From: CAUZIZ01 sp047514575 | GTDB lineage: Bacteria > Acidobacteriota > UBA6911 > RPQK01 > JAJDTT01 | Direction: 5' to 3' | DNA length: 7,109 nucleotides | Assembly: GCA_047514575.1 (NCBI GenBank) | Contig: JAKZYH010000270.1 | Coordinates: forward strand, 1-7,109 | Shown: piece by piece, positions 1 through 6,672 of the stretch | Numbering within the stretch: the first letter of the stretch is position 1 | How the letters are laid out: each line of letters opens with the position of its first letter | Translations under genes and position numbers: made by a program | Notes under the pieces: model-generated | Database searches by the model: none | Told to the model about the DNA's origin: nothing | What the model saw: only the letters and a program-made list of their open reading frames with translations

Positions 1-224
1 CACCGCAATCCGACGCGTTTTAGCCGACTTATGCCCTTCGCCAAGCCTTATCTCGCCCAAAAGCGCCACTCGTTTCTGATCTCGGGTAGGATTTCCTTTG
101 CCGCGTCGTCCAGGATGACCGTCACATTCGTACAGTCGGCATTGCTCTTGACATTTTTCCGACCCTTCTCAACGCTGAGGTTTACACAGACCCAACCCGA
201 CGCCAGCCCCTCGGAGCCGCGCCA

Positions 225-237
225 GCTAGCCTTCCTC
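225..237 (-). other. +1 frame-change site 2 of the lipoprotein gene
   Basis: On the minus strand the sequence is GAG GAA GGC TAG C. The incoming frame ends at TAG (228-226), and skipping the U after GGC continues as AGC TGG CGC (SWR). A GAGG core lies 2 bases before the last sense codon. A single surplus C upstream, in the AACC around 250, would explain the same break as an indel. GGC does not re-pair well with GCU after a +1 slip, which weakens the recoding reading. Confidence 0.4.
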
Positions 238-480
238 AACTTGTCCGCGGTTGCCTTCGGCAACGGCTTGAATCTGCAGCGTGGACTGAAGACTGTTCGG
301 TTGTCCCAGGCTTGCTGTAAAGAGGGAGCCCGTGGAAATCACCACGAGGGGCAAATAAGTCTCTGGATTGCCTTTACCCTTTGTCCTGAAGACCTGCACC
401 GTGGATTCGGGAGCCACGGCACCCAATGGGATCGGCTTCACGATGTTCTCTGGGTCAATCCTGACCACGTATTCCTCCAG

Positions 481-493
481 GTCAAGGTTCCTC
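481..493 (-). other. +1 frame-change site 1 of the lipoprotein gene
   Basis: On the minus strand the sequence is GAG GAA CCT TGA C, preceded by a G that makes a GGAGG core. The incoming frame stops at TGA (484-482). Skipping one U after CCT gives GAC CTG GAG GAA (DLEE), which continues into a sensible protein. The order SD-like core, short spacer, NNU, UGA, C resembles the known prfB +1 site (CUU UGA C). The spacer here is 2 bases rather than 3, and CCU to CUU re-pairing is poor. A surplus C in AACC is the plain alternative. Confidence 0.4.
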
Positions 494-666
494 CGTCTTG
501 TCCTCGGGCGGCGGAGGGCATCCCAGGACAAACGCCAGGAGGCCGAAGAGCACGAGGCTCAAGATTCGCCTTCTCTGGTTCAGGAACGGACCAGGTTTGC
601 CCTCAATCATTTTGTCCTTACGCGATCCGGAAAGACGACGACCATCTCCGAATTGGGGAAAAAGTT

Positions 667-2892
667 TCACCTCACGGATCGAACCTCCGATCTGGTGTTG
701 ATAAAGGTCCCGACACTTTCGGGAGCAACATAGACCTCTGCTTCGAACCGGACCTCCAAGGTGAAACCGGCCAGGGTAAAACCAGGGACCAGTTCGAAGA
801 GTACTCCGCCACTTTCGCTCTCGGAAAGGTGTAGCGTTCCATCCGAATCCTCTTCGAGAGTCTTCTTGAAGTCGAACAAGTGTCGTGCCTCACTACCCTC
901 CTCCTGGCCGCCGTAGACCAACAGATATTCGGTCGTCGAGCCAAAAGCCCCCCTTAGAGAGACTTGAGCCGTGCCTGCAGGCTGATCCTCGATCAGGTCG
1001 TCGGTCCTGATCCCACCGGCGTCCAACGTCACCTTCAGCGACGCCAGTCGAACGTCGTGGTCGGTCACTGCGGTGCGGAATCGATCCTTCTGGCCCAGCA
1101 GCAATATAGGCGCGAGAGGCTGGCCTGCAAGGACCTCACCAAAGAAGATGCCTGCGATCGGCCTGAAGAGGACGAAATACTGATAGTCGTTGCTTTCCAG
1201 CCCGTTAACGGCGACCCTCACTGGACCGCTGACCGCCTCCTGGGGTACTCGCGCCCTCAATTCATTTGCGCTGGCACTCTCGACCTGGCCTTCCACTCGT
1301 GTGAAATTCTCTGCTAGAAAAGTGATGGTGTTATTCTGGGGCTCGGGGTCGAACCCGGAACCCGTGATCGTGAGGAGTTGGCCAATCGGCCCAACGACTG
1401 GACGCAGTAGCTCCAATCGGGGGGCACCCGGCGGGGGAACCACGGTGGTGAAGGTTCGGGTTTGGCTTTTGGTCAGGGGCACATCATCGTCGTCCCGGAC
1501 GGAGACCGAAGTGAAATTCGCCGTAATATCGAAACTCTCGCCTGCTGCCTGAGGGAGCTGAACGAGCAGGTGATCCAGCAGAATTTCCTGTTCGGAACTC
1601 ACCCGCAACAAGGATTCGGAAGGGGGAGTTGGAAGCTGTCTGAGGGTCAGGAGAGTGGATCCACTCTCGATGCTACCTTCGCCTGTGATTTCGAAAGTAC
1701 CGCCTTCGACTACGGCTGTTTCGAATAGGACCTTATCTGGGGAGATCACCTCTGAAACGTTGAAGGCCTGAAAATCTCTGGGTGTGTGGAAGACGATGTT
1801 CTTTCCCAAGGCTAGGGTCGAGCCTGGTTCGAGGGATTCGAGGTCCGGAGTGGCTTTGTCCACTTCGATTGACGCCTCGAGTACCTGCATGTTGCTGCTC
1901 TGCTGGCGAATCAGAAAGGAGAAGCCGGGGCTCGCTCCCGCTAACAAAGTGTGGGGAACGACCTCGAAACTTGGCCCGAAGAAGGGCTGCCGGACCACCA
2001 CGGAGGCTTGATCTGTAGCCGGTGTTTCCGCGCTGTCTTCGACCTCTAGAGTGACGACTCCGAGCTCGAGTCCAGTAACTTCGATCACGGAGTCTTTCAG
2101 CTCTGCTTGAACAATACCCTCATCCCCCTCGGCAGGCGGCTTCAGGAGATAAGGCGGGGTCCCTCCCCCGATCACCAAGGTCTCTCTACCGCTTCCCGGT
2201 GGCATGAGGACCGTCGAAGTAGAGGGAAAGAGCTCCAGACGGGGTGTCCTGGACGCGACCTGAAAACCGCCTCCGTTGCTCTCTATCCCACCTACCGTAA
2301 CCGTGACCCGGTAGAGGTCGAAGTCGGCGCTCTCCGGCACTGTGCCTCGAAGGGAGGTCTCCGAAGCGTCGCTCAGGTTGGCCTGCAGAATTTCACCCGA
2401 GCGGGAGAAGAAGATCGTGTTCAGTCCTGGAATCGGACTGAAGCCCCGGCCAATCACCGTGAATGGGGTTCCCACCGGACCCGTAGCCGGCGAGATGAAT
2501 CGAATCGAAGGAGGCTCGTCGGGCAAGGTGGTTTCACAATCGGCGAGTGGGTTCGTTCCGAGCTGGTGTTGGAGCAGGGCAACGATGTCTTGAACGTCGA
2601 CTTGCGCATCCTGGTTGGCGTCAGCATTTTCCAACGCCTGGGCCTCGAGCATCCTCTGGTTCAGGATGACGGATTGGATCAAAACCAGGTCCCGGACGTC
2701 CCTCAAGCCGTCCAGATTACTGTCCCCAGGACACAGCGATGCAGTCTCAGGGGAAACACGCAAAACTGAGGGCTGCGCGGCAGAGTACCCACCCTCGGGT
2801 CCCAGGTGAAGCGCCAGGACTACAACCAGGGAGAGCCCGCCCATCTTGAGGGTGGTCGTTAAGACCTGGCCCGGAGGCCTTTCCTTGTTCAT
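667..2892 (-). CDS. secreted protein with dockerin-like and two IPT/TIG domains
   Basis: An intact 741-residue protein. The start is fixed by ATG at 2892, since an in-frame TAA lies 9 bases upstream; the SD is weak (AAGAGAG only). Residues 1-40 form a signal peptide (hydrophobic LSLVVVLALHL, probable cleavage near SAAQ). Residues 54-118 are a dockerin type I-like pair of calcium loops (GDSNLDGLRDVRDL and NADANQDAQVDVQDI), bracketed by Cys54 and Cys119. Residues 128-213 are an IPT/TIG domain (SIRFISPATGPVGTPFTVIGRG), 218-302 an Ig-like segment, 305-485 a beta-rich segment of unknown type, and 491-577 a second IPT/TIG domain (LLRPVVGPIGQLLTITGSGF). Residues 578-741 are unassigned and show no obvious membrane anchor or sorting signal. 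The protein is probably extracellular, with binding or adhesive roles; no enzymatic domain is visible. It is the first gene of the leftward unit. Confidence 0.93.
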   Translation of the reverse strand: MNKERPPGQVLTTTLKMGGLSLVVVLALHLGPEGGYSAAQPSVLRVSPETASLCPGDSNLDGLRDVRDLVLIQSVILNQRMLEAQALENADANQDAQVDVQDIVALLQHQLGTNPLADCETTLPDEPPSIRFISPATGPVGTPFTVIGRGFSPIPGLNTIFFSRSGEILQANLSDASETSLRGTVPESADFDLYRVTVTVGGIESNGGGFQVASRTPRLELFPSTSTVLMPPGSGRETLVIGGGTPPYLLKPPAEGDEGIVQAELKDSVIEVTGLELGVVTLEVEDSAETPATDQASVVVRQPFFGPSFEVVPHTLLAGASPGFSFLIRQQSSNMQVLEASIEVDKATPDLESLEPGSTLALGKNIVFHTPRDFQAFNVSEVISPDKVLFETAVVEGGTFEITGEGSIESGSTLLTLRQLPTPPSESLLRVSSEQEILLDHLLVQLPQAAGESFDITANFTSVSVRDDDDVPLTKSQTRTFTTVVPPPGAPRLELLRPVVGPIGQLLTITGSGFDPEPQNNTITFLAENFTRVEGQVESASANELRARVPQEAVSGPVRVAVNGLESNDYQYFVLFRPIAGIFFGEVLAGQPLAPILLLGQKDRFRTAVTDHDVRLASLKVTLDAGGIRTDDLIEDQPAGTAQVSLRGAFGSTTEYLLVYGGQEEGSEARHLFDFKKTLEEDSDGTLHLSESESGGVLFELVPGFTLAGFTLEVRFEAEVYVAPESVGTFINTRSEVRSVR

Positions 2893-2960
2893 TCTCTCTT
2901 ACATTTCCAAACTCGTTACCCTCCAGAAAAAAGAGGGACAAGAAACCCAGTAGCTCGCTC

Positions 2961-2989
2961 ATTGTATCGTGGAGCAACCAGAGCTTCAA
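2961..2989 (-). promoter_or_regulatory. sigma70-like promoter for the dockerin/IPT gene
   Basis: On the minus strand, TTGAAG (2989-2984) and TACAAT (2966-2961) are separated by exactly 17 bases. They match the -35 and -10 consensus at 4/6 and 5/6 positions. Transcription would begin near 2953, giving a leader of about 60 bases before ATG 2892. The site was found by eye; strength and use are unknown. Confidence 0.6.
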
Positions 2990-3111
2990 TTTCAAGCGCC
3001 TGGTGACCGCGCGTTGGGAGAGGCCTGAAACTTGAACGATTCGTCGGAACGTCTGCACGCACGGCTTTCTGCTCGCAGCTTTTGCCGCAAGAGCTTTAAC
3101 AGAATCTGCTG

Positions 3112-3151
3112 AAGCGAAAACCGAGTAGGGCTAAAGCGAAAACCGAGTAGG
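3112..3151. repeat. 18-bp tandem direct repeat, 22-bp period
   Basis: AAGCGAAAACCGAGTAGG occurs perfectly at 3112-3129 and 3134-3151, separated by 4 bases. The 22-bp period is close to two turns of B-DNA, so a dimeric protein would meet both copies on the same face. The core GAAGCGAA at 3111-3118 recurs inverted as TTCGCTTC at 3165-3172. The location upstream of ATG 3312, between divergent genes, suggests an operator. No regulator is encoded in the window, so its identity is unknown. Confidence 0.7.
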
Positions 3152-3242
3152 ATTGTCTGATTTATTCGCTTCTACCCTCCCATTTCAAGTAACCTGGACC
3201 TTGGCACAGATCCTCCTAGCCGGAGTTTCTCATCACCGGTCG

Positions 3243-3296
3243 TCTCGAGGCAGCGAGAGCTGTCTGGGGTTGCGTAGCGACTGCGCACCCGTTTTT
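3243..3296 (+). promoter_or_regulatory. putative structured leader with terminator-like hairpin
   Basis: A 7-bp stem AGGCAGC/GCTGTCT (3248-3254 with 3259-3265) closes a GAGA tetraloop of GNRA type. An alternative 5-bp stem TCTCG/CGAGA (3243-3247 with 3254-3258) would exclude it. Next, GGGT and GCG (3267-3274, one bulged T) pair with CGCACCC (3284-3290), followed by G and five Ts (3291-3296). The run ends 15 bases before ATG 3312. It could be an attenuator or a weak terminator in the 5' leader. It matches no riboswitch class that I know, and the folds were assessed by eye only. Confidence 0.35.
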
Positions 3297-3299
3297 CAT

Positions 3300-3303
3300 A
3301 GGA
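3300..3303 (+). promoter_or_regulatory. ribosome binding site deciding the start at 3312
   Basis: AGGA lies 8 bases before ATG 3312, and the codons from 3312 encode a clean signal peptide. This favours 3312 over the in-frame TTG at 3153, whose extra 53 residues are not signal-like. Confidence 0.7.
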
Positions 3304-3311
3304 ATTTCCTC

Positions 3312-5207
3312 ATGAGAGTCTTAGCACAGTCGATTTTGGTGATCGGTTTACTTTCTGGAGGCCTTCAGGGCGAAGACCTGAAAAGGGTGTCCAATAGCGA
3401 CAGCTTCCGTTTCGGTACATTTTTTCAGATCTCGATCGAAAAATCAGCGATGTTCCCGGATCCGCTCTGTCCAGGCAGCGCCATCTCGTACGAGATAACG
3501 CTTAACAATCAATCGGGTCAGGGGGCTACGAACCTACCCTCATCGATCGAGGACCCCATCCCAGCGGGAACCAAATACATTCCGGATAGCGTCAGCGAAA
3601 ACGCCTTCTTCGATAGCGCCAACAATCGGGTCGTCTGGACTGGATCCCTGGGCACAGGAGTGGCTTTCCCGCAGAGCCAGACCATCTCCTTCTCGGTGAG
3701 GGTGAACCAGGGCGTTATGGATGGGACCGTGATCAACAACACTGCAAGCTCGAGGGCTGCTCCTCCAGGCAACGACCTACTCGTACAGCAGATCGAGCTG
3801 CCCCTGACCGTCGCCTGCCTTCCCACGTCGGGGCCAGTCACCTGGACCGGAGGAGGGAATGACGGCGACTTTTCCAATCCCGATAACTGGGATCCAGCGG
3901 CAGTGCCCGGGACCGACCATGATGCGGTGATACCAGGGGGTATTGGGATCATCACCATTTCCCAACCGCAAGAGATCCGAAGTCTGGATCTGGGAGCGGG
4001 TTCGACCTTGAGGATTGAGGGCGGCAGCCTGACCCTGAGAGAGGACAGCACGATCAACGGGCAGTTGGTCAACGGTTCCAAGAGACCGTCTGAGGCTTCG
4101 AATGTCCAAGGAGCCACATTCGGAAGGCTGTTCATCCAAGGAGACGTCTCGGGCACCGGGAGAATCATGAATTCGGATCGGATGACCGTCTCGTCTGCCA
4201 GTCTTGACGTCGAGCTCGAGACAGACGGCAATATCGAGATCAATGGCCTGGTCAATTTGATGAAGCCCTCGGAAAACCGTGGGAGCTACGCGCTGGAGAG
4301 CGGAGATAGCCTGCACTATCAGGGCAGTGGCCACAACCTGGAAATGACCCTGAATGGCCCCCCCAGCGGTGTCTCCGACGCGGTTGTCTTTCTGCAACAG
4401 GCCACGACGGCCACCGTCCAGATCGACTCATCAGCCTCGGCCAGCGTGACGGGTCCGGTGGAGGTTCGGGGTCAGCTCACTGTGGTCATCTCCGGGGCCG
4501 TCCCGGCCGGAGGAATGGCGAGCACCCCAACCGGCTCTAGCGCCTCCGGCAATGCCATCTGGACGGGTGGCAGTATCGATCTGGGGGAGAGTGCCAACCT
4601 GAGAAACCAGGGGACAATGACGCTCAGCGAGCCAGGCGACGGATCACCAGCCCTGACGGTACACAGCGGTGCAGAGTTCACCAATGCCGGTAGCATCCAC
4701 CTGGGTGGGACAAGGATCCTGCTGGAGGGTAATGCCCAACTCGTCAACCAGACCTCGGGCGAGTTGTCGGGATCAGGAACAATCGAGGGAAGAGTGCGAA
4801 ACGGCGGAGTTCTCCAAGTCGGAGACTCTATCGGGGGCATCACAATCACTGGAGAATACGACCAGCTCGAAACTGGGGAACTGAGGATGGAGTTGGCTGG
4901 CGAGAGCAGCTTCGACGTACTGCAGGTGGGGACGGCGACGAGCGAAAGCGCGAGTCTGGACGGAACCCTTTCGGTTTCACTGATCGATGAATTCGTGCCC
5001 GTTGTGGGCAATAGCTTTCTGATCGTGGATGGTCCAACCGAAGGTAGTTTCTCCAACTGTTACCCCTTCCGAAATGACCTGTGCCGGATTGCCAATGCTG
5101 GCACCGGGGCTGATATGGGATGTCATCCACGGTTCGGTGAGGCTGAGCGTCGTTCTGCCTGGTGCGGATCTGGAACTGAAAAAGGTGGTGGACAAGACCA
5201 GCGCTGA
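3312..5207 (+). CDS. large secreted DUF11/beta-helix-like protein, first frame
   Basis: First of three frames of one gene. ATG 3312 gives MRVLAQSILVIGLLSGGLQG as signal peptide. Residues about 40-155 resemble a DUF11-type repeat (GSAISYEITLNN, ending in GTVINNTASS). Residues about 175-565 form a Gly/Thr/Ser-rich beta-helix-like passenger. It opens with a WTGGGNDGDFSNPDNWDP motif and ends with ITGEYDQLETGELRMEL and FVPVVGNSFLIVDG, typical of secreted autotransporter-like or passenger proteins. Sensible sequence ends around codon CCC 5064; the tail to TGA 5205-5207 (from about FRNDL to QDQR) looks out of frame. The product is presumably exported and located at the cell surface or outside it. 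No catalytic site is visible. Without a frame change the product would be 631 residues with a junk tail of about 46. Confidence 0.85.
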   Translation: MRVLAQSILVIGLLSGGLQGEDLKRVSNSDSFRFGTFFQISIEKSAMFPDPLCPGSAISYEITLNNQSGQGATNLPSSIEDPIPAGTKYIPDSVSENAFFDSANNRVVWTGSLGTGVAFPQSQTISFSVRVNQGVMDGTVINNTASSRAAPPGNDLLVQQIELPLTVACLPTSGPVTWTGGGNDGDFSNPDNWDPAAVPGTDHDAVIPGGIGIITISQPQEIRSLDLGAGSTLRIEGGSLTLREDSTINGQLVNGSKRPSEASNVQGATFGRLFIQGDVSGTGRIMNSDRMTVSSASLDVELETDGNIEINGLVNLMKPSENRGSYALESGDSLHYQGSGHNLEMTLNGPPSGVSDAVVFLQQATTATVQIDSSASASVTGPVEVRGQLTVVISGAVPAGGMASTPTGSSASGNAIWTGGSIDLGESANLRNQGTMTLSEPGDGSPALTVHSGAEFTNAGSIHLGGTRILLEGNAQLVNQTSGELSGSGTIEGRVRNGGVLQVGDSIGGITITGEYDQLETGELRMELAGESSFDVLQVGTATSESASLDGTLSVSLIDEFVPVVGNSFLIVDGPTEGSFSNCYPFRNDLCRIANAGTGADMGCHPRFGEAERRSAWCGSGTEKGGGQDQR

Positions 5208-6672
5208 ACTGGGCGAGACGGTGACGTTTACGGTAACCCTGGAGAACAAGGGCCCCCAAACGGCCACCAACATTCGAGTCAGTGATCCAATCCCCAGTGG
5301 GCTGAGCGGCATCATGAGTTCCGGAGGTTACAACCAGGCTACCGGAATCTGGACTGTTTCCAGTCTGGAGAGGAATACCACCGCCATACTGACGCTGACA
5401 GGAGAACTGTCTTCCCCTGGATCGATCACGAACACAGCAGAGGTCATCGCCGTGGATCAGATGGATGCTGACTCGACTCCAAACAACGGTGACGAGAATG
5501 AAGATGATCAGGCGTCGGTAAGTGTGAGTGTGGACGAGACCGCGGATCTGGGCATCAGCAAGATGGCCAGCCCAGACCCCGTCGAGCCAGGGAACACTCT
5601 GAACTACACCCTCGGAGTTACCAACAACGGTCCTTCTGAAGCAACCGATGTCACGATCATCGACACCCTCCCTGATGGGGTCACCTTTGTTTCGGCGACT
5701 GGCGCCGGTTGGAACTGCGGTCAGGTGGCAGGCATTGTCACCTGCACCCGAGGCTCCCTGAATAGCTCGGAGTCGTCTCCCGATATTGATTTGGACGTTG
5801 TCGTGGATCCTTCGACAATTGGACAGCTGGAGAACACGGCCACGGTATCTGCGAATGAGGACGACAACCAGCAGGAAAATAACAGTCAAACCATCAGCAC
5901 AACCGTAGTCATCTCGCCGCTCTACTTTGCCCAGTTTGGAGACGGAGAGATCGCTTCGGAAAGTGTCACCCAGACTCTGGGGACAAACGCGGTACAGCTT
6001 TCCAGCGAGTTTTTCCTGATAAATTCCGACAAGACTCAAGAGACTACCGCGACGATTCGGATCAAAGGCGACGATGGTGTGCCTCTGGACAACGTCGACC
6101 TGAATGGAGCTGTTTTGCCCCAGGGGGAGGTCGATGTCACGATTCCTGCCTGTGGCATGCGTATCCTGCGCACCGATGGGGAAGGACCTCTGCAGGCAGG
6201 ATCCGCGACGGTGACTTCGGGCGGGCAACCTTCTGGTGTCATGGTTTTCAACAGCGGCATCGGAGCGGCCGGCGTGGGTGCCAGCCCGGCACTGGCGGCG
6301 TTCGTAGCTCCGATGCTGAAGAACGCTGAGATCAGTACTGGAATCGCCTTTCAGAATCCGGGGAACGATCCGGTATTGGTGACTCTCGAACTGAGGGATG
6401 CTGACGGACAGTTGTTTGGGTACGGGTTCCATCACCCTGGCAGGCATGGGCCATCGGGCGCTCTTTGTGGACGAGATTGGCTGGACTCCAGCGTCGGGTG
6501 TGAGCATCGACTTCACGGATTTCGAGGGACTTGTGAAGGCGACTGCATCCACAGGAGCCATTGTGGCAACCGTGATTCAGACCCGACCTCAGGAATTCGT
6601 GACGATGCCGGTGTCGGCTCCAACGGAGTCCGGCAATCTGGAACTCCTCTTTTCTCAATTCGGAGACGGTGA
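5029..6672 (+). CDS. large secreted protein, second frame: two DUF11 domains and 241-aa repeat
   Basis: This frame continues the gene from 3312; useful sequence begins near 5065 (SEMTCAGLPMLAPGLIWDV). The in-frame ATG at 5029 is incidental, with no SD or signal peptide behind it. Two DUF11-type domains follow: 5164-5535 (ADLELKKVVDKTSAELGET) and 5542-5916 (ADLGISKMASPDPVEPGNT). They are separated by an acidic linker, PNNGDENEDDQ, that may bind calcium. From 5920 comes a 241-residue repeat unit with LYFAQFGDGE, IPACGMRILRTDGEGP, GAAGVGASP and FQNPGNDPVLVTLELRDADG. Past about 6418 the frame turns to Cys/His/Arg-rich nonsense ending at 6672, while the coherent sequence moves to the +1 frame. DUF11 domains are known from surface and cell-envelope proteins; a structural or adhesive role is inferred. 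Confidence 0.85.
   Translation: MVQPKVVSPTVTPSEMTCAGLPMLAPGLIWDVIHGSVRLSVVLPGADLELKKVVDKTSAELGETVTFTVTLENKGPQTATNIRVSDPIPSGLSGIMSSGGYNQATGIWTVSSLERNTTAILTLTGELSSPGSITNTAEVIAVDQMDADSTPNNGDENEDDQASVSVSVDETADLGISKMASPDPVEPGNTLNYTLGVTNNGPSEATDVTIIDTLPDGVTFVSATGAGWNCGQVAGIVTCTRGSLNSSESSPDIDLDVVVDPSTIGQLENTATVSANEDDNQQENNSQTISTTVVISPLYFAQFGDGEIASESVTQTLGTNAVQLSSEFFLINSDKTQETTATIRIKGDDGVPLDNVDLNGAVLPQGEVDVTIPACGMRILRTDGEGPLQAGSATVTSGGQPSGVMVFNSGIGAAGVGASPALAAFVAPMLKNAEISTGIAFQNPGNDPVLVTLELRDADGQLFGYGFHHPGRHGPSGALCGRDWLDSSVGCEHRLHGFRGTCEGDCIHRSHCGNRDSDPTSGIRDDAGVGSNGVRQSGTPLFSIRRR
5058..5076 (+). other. +1 frame-change site in the large gene (first)
   Basis: The first frame reads TGT TAC CCC TTC CGA; coherent sequence resumes as TCC GAA ATG ACC in the +1 frame. 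One surplus C in the CCCC run 5063-5066, or +1 slippage of a proline tRNA on CCC-U, would join SFSNCYP to SEMTCAGLP. There is no SD-like sequence close upstream and no stop codon at the site. The exact position could lie anywhere from about 5055 to 5090. Confidence 0.65.
5920..6643 (+). repeat. 241-aa tandem repeat, complete copy
   Basis: From LYFAQFGDG to the point where the next copy begins with LLFSQFGDG (6644) is 724 bases, or 241 codons once the surplus base near 6418 is removed. Its second half contains NPGNDP, GHRALFVDEIGWTP, DFTDFEGLVKATAS and IVATVIQTRPQEFVTMPV. I know similar units near the C-termini of secreted proteins in environmental bacteria, but not a function. Confidence 0.8.

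Larger units (their letters stand above)
48..610 (-). pseudogene. small lipoprotein gene with two +1 frame changes
   Basis: Read leftward, three overlapping frames join into one plausible lipoprotein of about 187 residues. I prefer ATG at 610 as start because AAGGA lies 4 bases upstream. A GTG at 670 overlapping the previous gene's TGA would add 20 residues but has poor SD spacing. From ATG 610 there is an n-region containing RRR (residues 13-15), a hydrophobic stretch ILSLVLFGLLAFVL and a lipobox VLGC with Cys31, followed by a PPPPEDKTEE linker. The first frame stops at 484-482; the next continues DLEEYVVRIDPENIV and stops at 228-226; the third continues with SWRGSEGLASGWVCVNLS and ends in RFWAR at the TAA (50-48). 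The body is beta-rich with no family I recognise. It sits downstream of the dockerin/IPT gene, probably in the same transcript. It may be decayed, recoded, or an intact gene with two sequence errors. Confidence 0.6.
2893..3311. other. divergent intergenic region
   Basis: This 419-base gap separates the two divergent secreted-protein genes. It holds a leftward sigma70-like promoter (2961-2989), an 18-bp tandem direct repeat with an inverted third half-site (3111-3172), and a potentially structured leader ahead of ATG 3312. I found no convincing -35/-10 pair for the rightward gene and no RNA gene or riboswitch that I recognise. Open frames across it, including a leftward one into 3058 and a rightward TTG start at 3153, look like chance. 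Confidence 0.75.

Noticed and set aside
640..670. LFPQFGDG at the start of the GTG-670 reading of the lipoprotein, similar to the LYFAQFGDG and LLFSQFGDG repeat starts
   Set aside because: The likeness covers only this short motif and an 11-base identity, which is expected by chance several times in 7 kb. The following residues do not resemble the repeat, and the ATG at 610 is the better start.
31..834. A rightward open frame of 267 codons opposite the lipoprotein gene
   Set aside because: It runs antisense across the 3' end of the clearly real dockerin/IPT gene. Its translation shows no domain, signal or SD, while the opposite strand gives a lipobox and coherent protein.
3100..3152. A CRISPR array from the repeated 18-mer
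   Set aside because: There are only two copies, separated by 4 bases, with no spacer-sized intervals and no cas genes.
3153..3311. TTG at 3153 as an upstream start for the large gene
   Set aside because: The extra 53 residues are not signal-like and there is no SD. ATG 3312 has AGGA at 8 bases and a proper signal peptide. The interval also holds hairpins suited to a leader.
4846..6561. A long leftward open frame of 571 codons
   Set aside because: It lies antisense to DUF11 and repeat coding sequence and is Arg/His/Ser-rich, as expected of a shadow frame in GC-rich DNA. No motif is recognisable.
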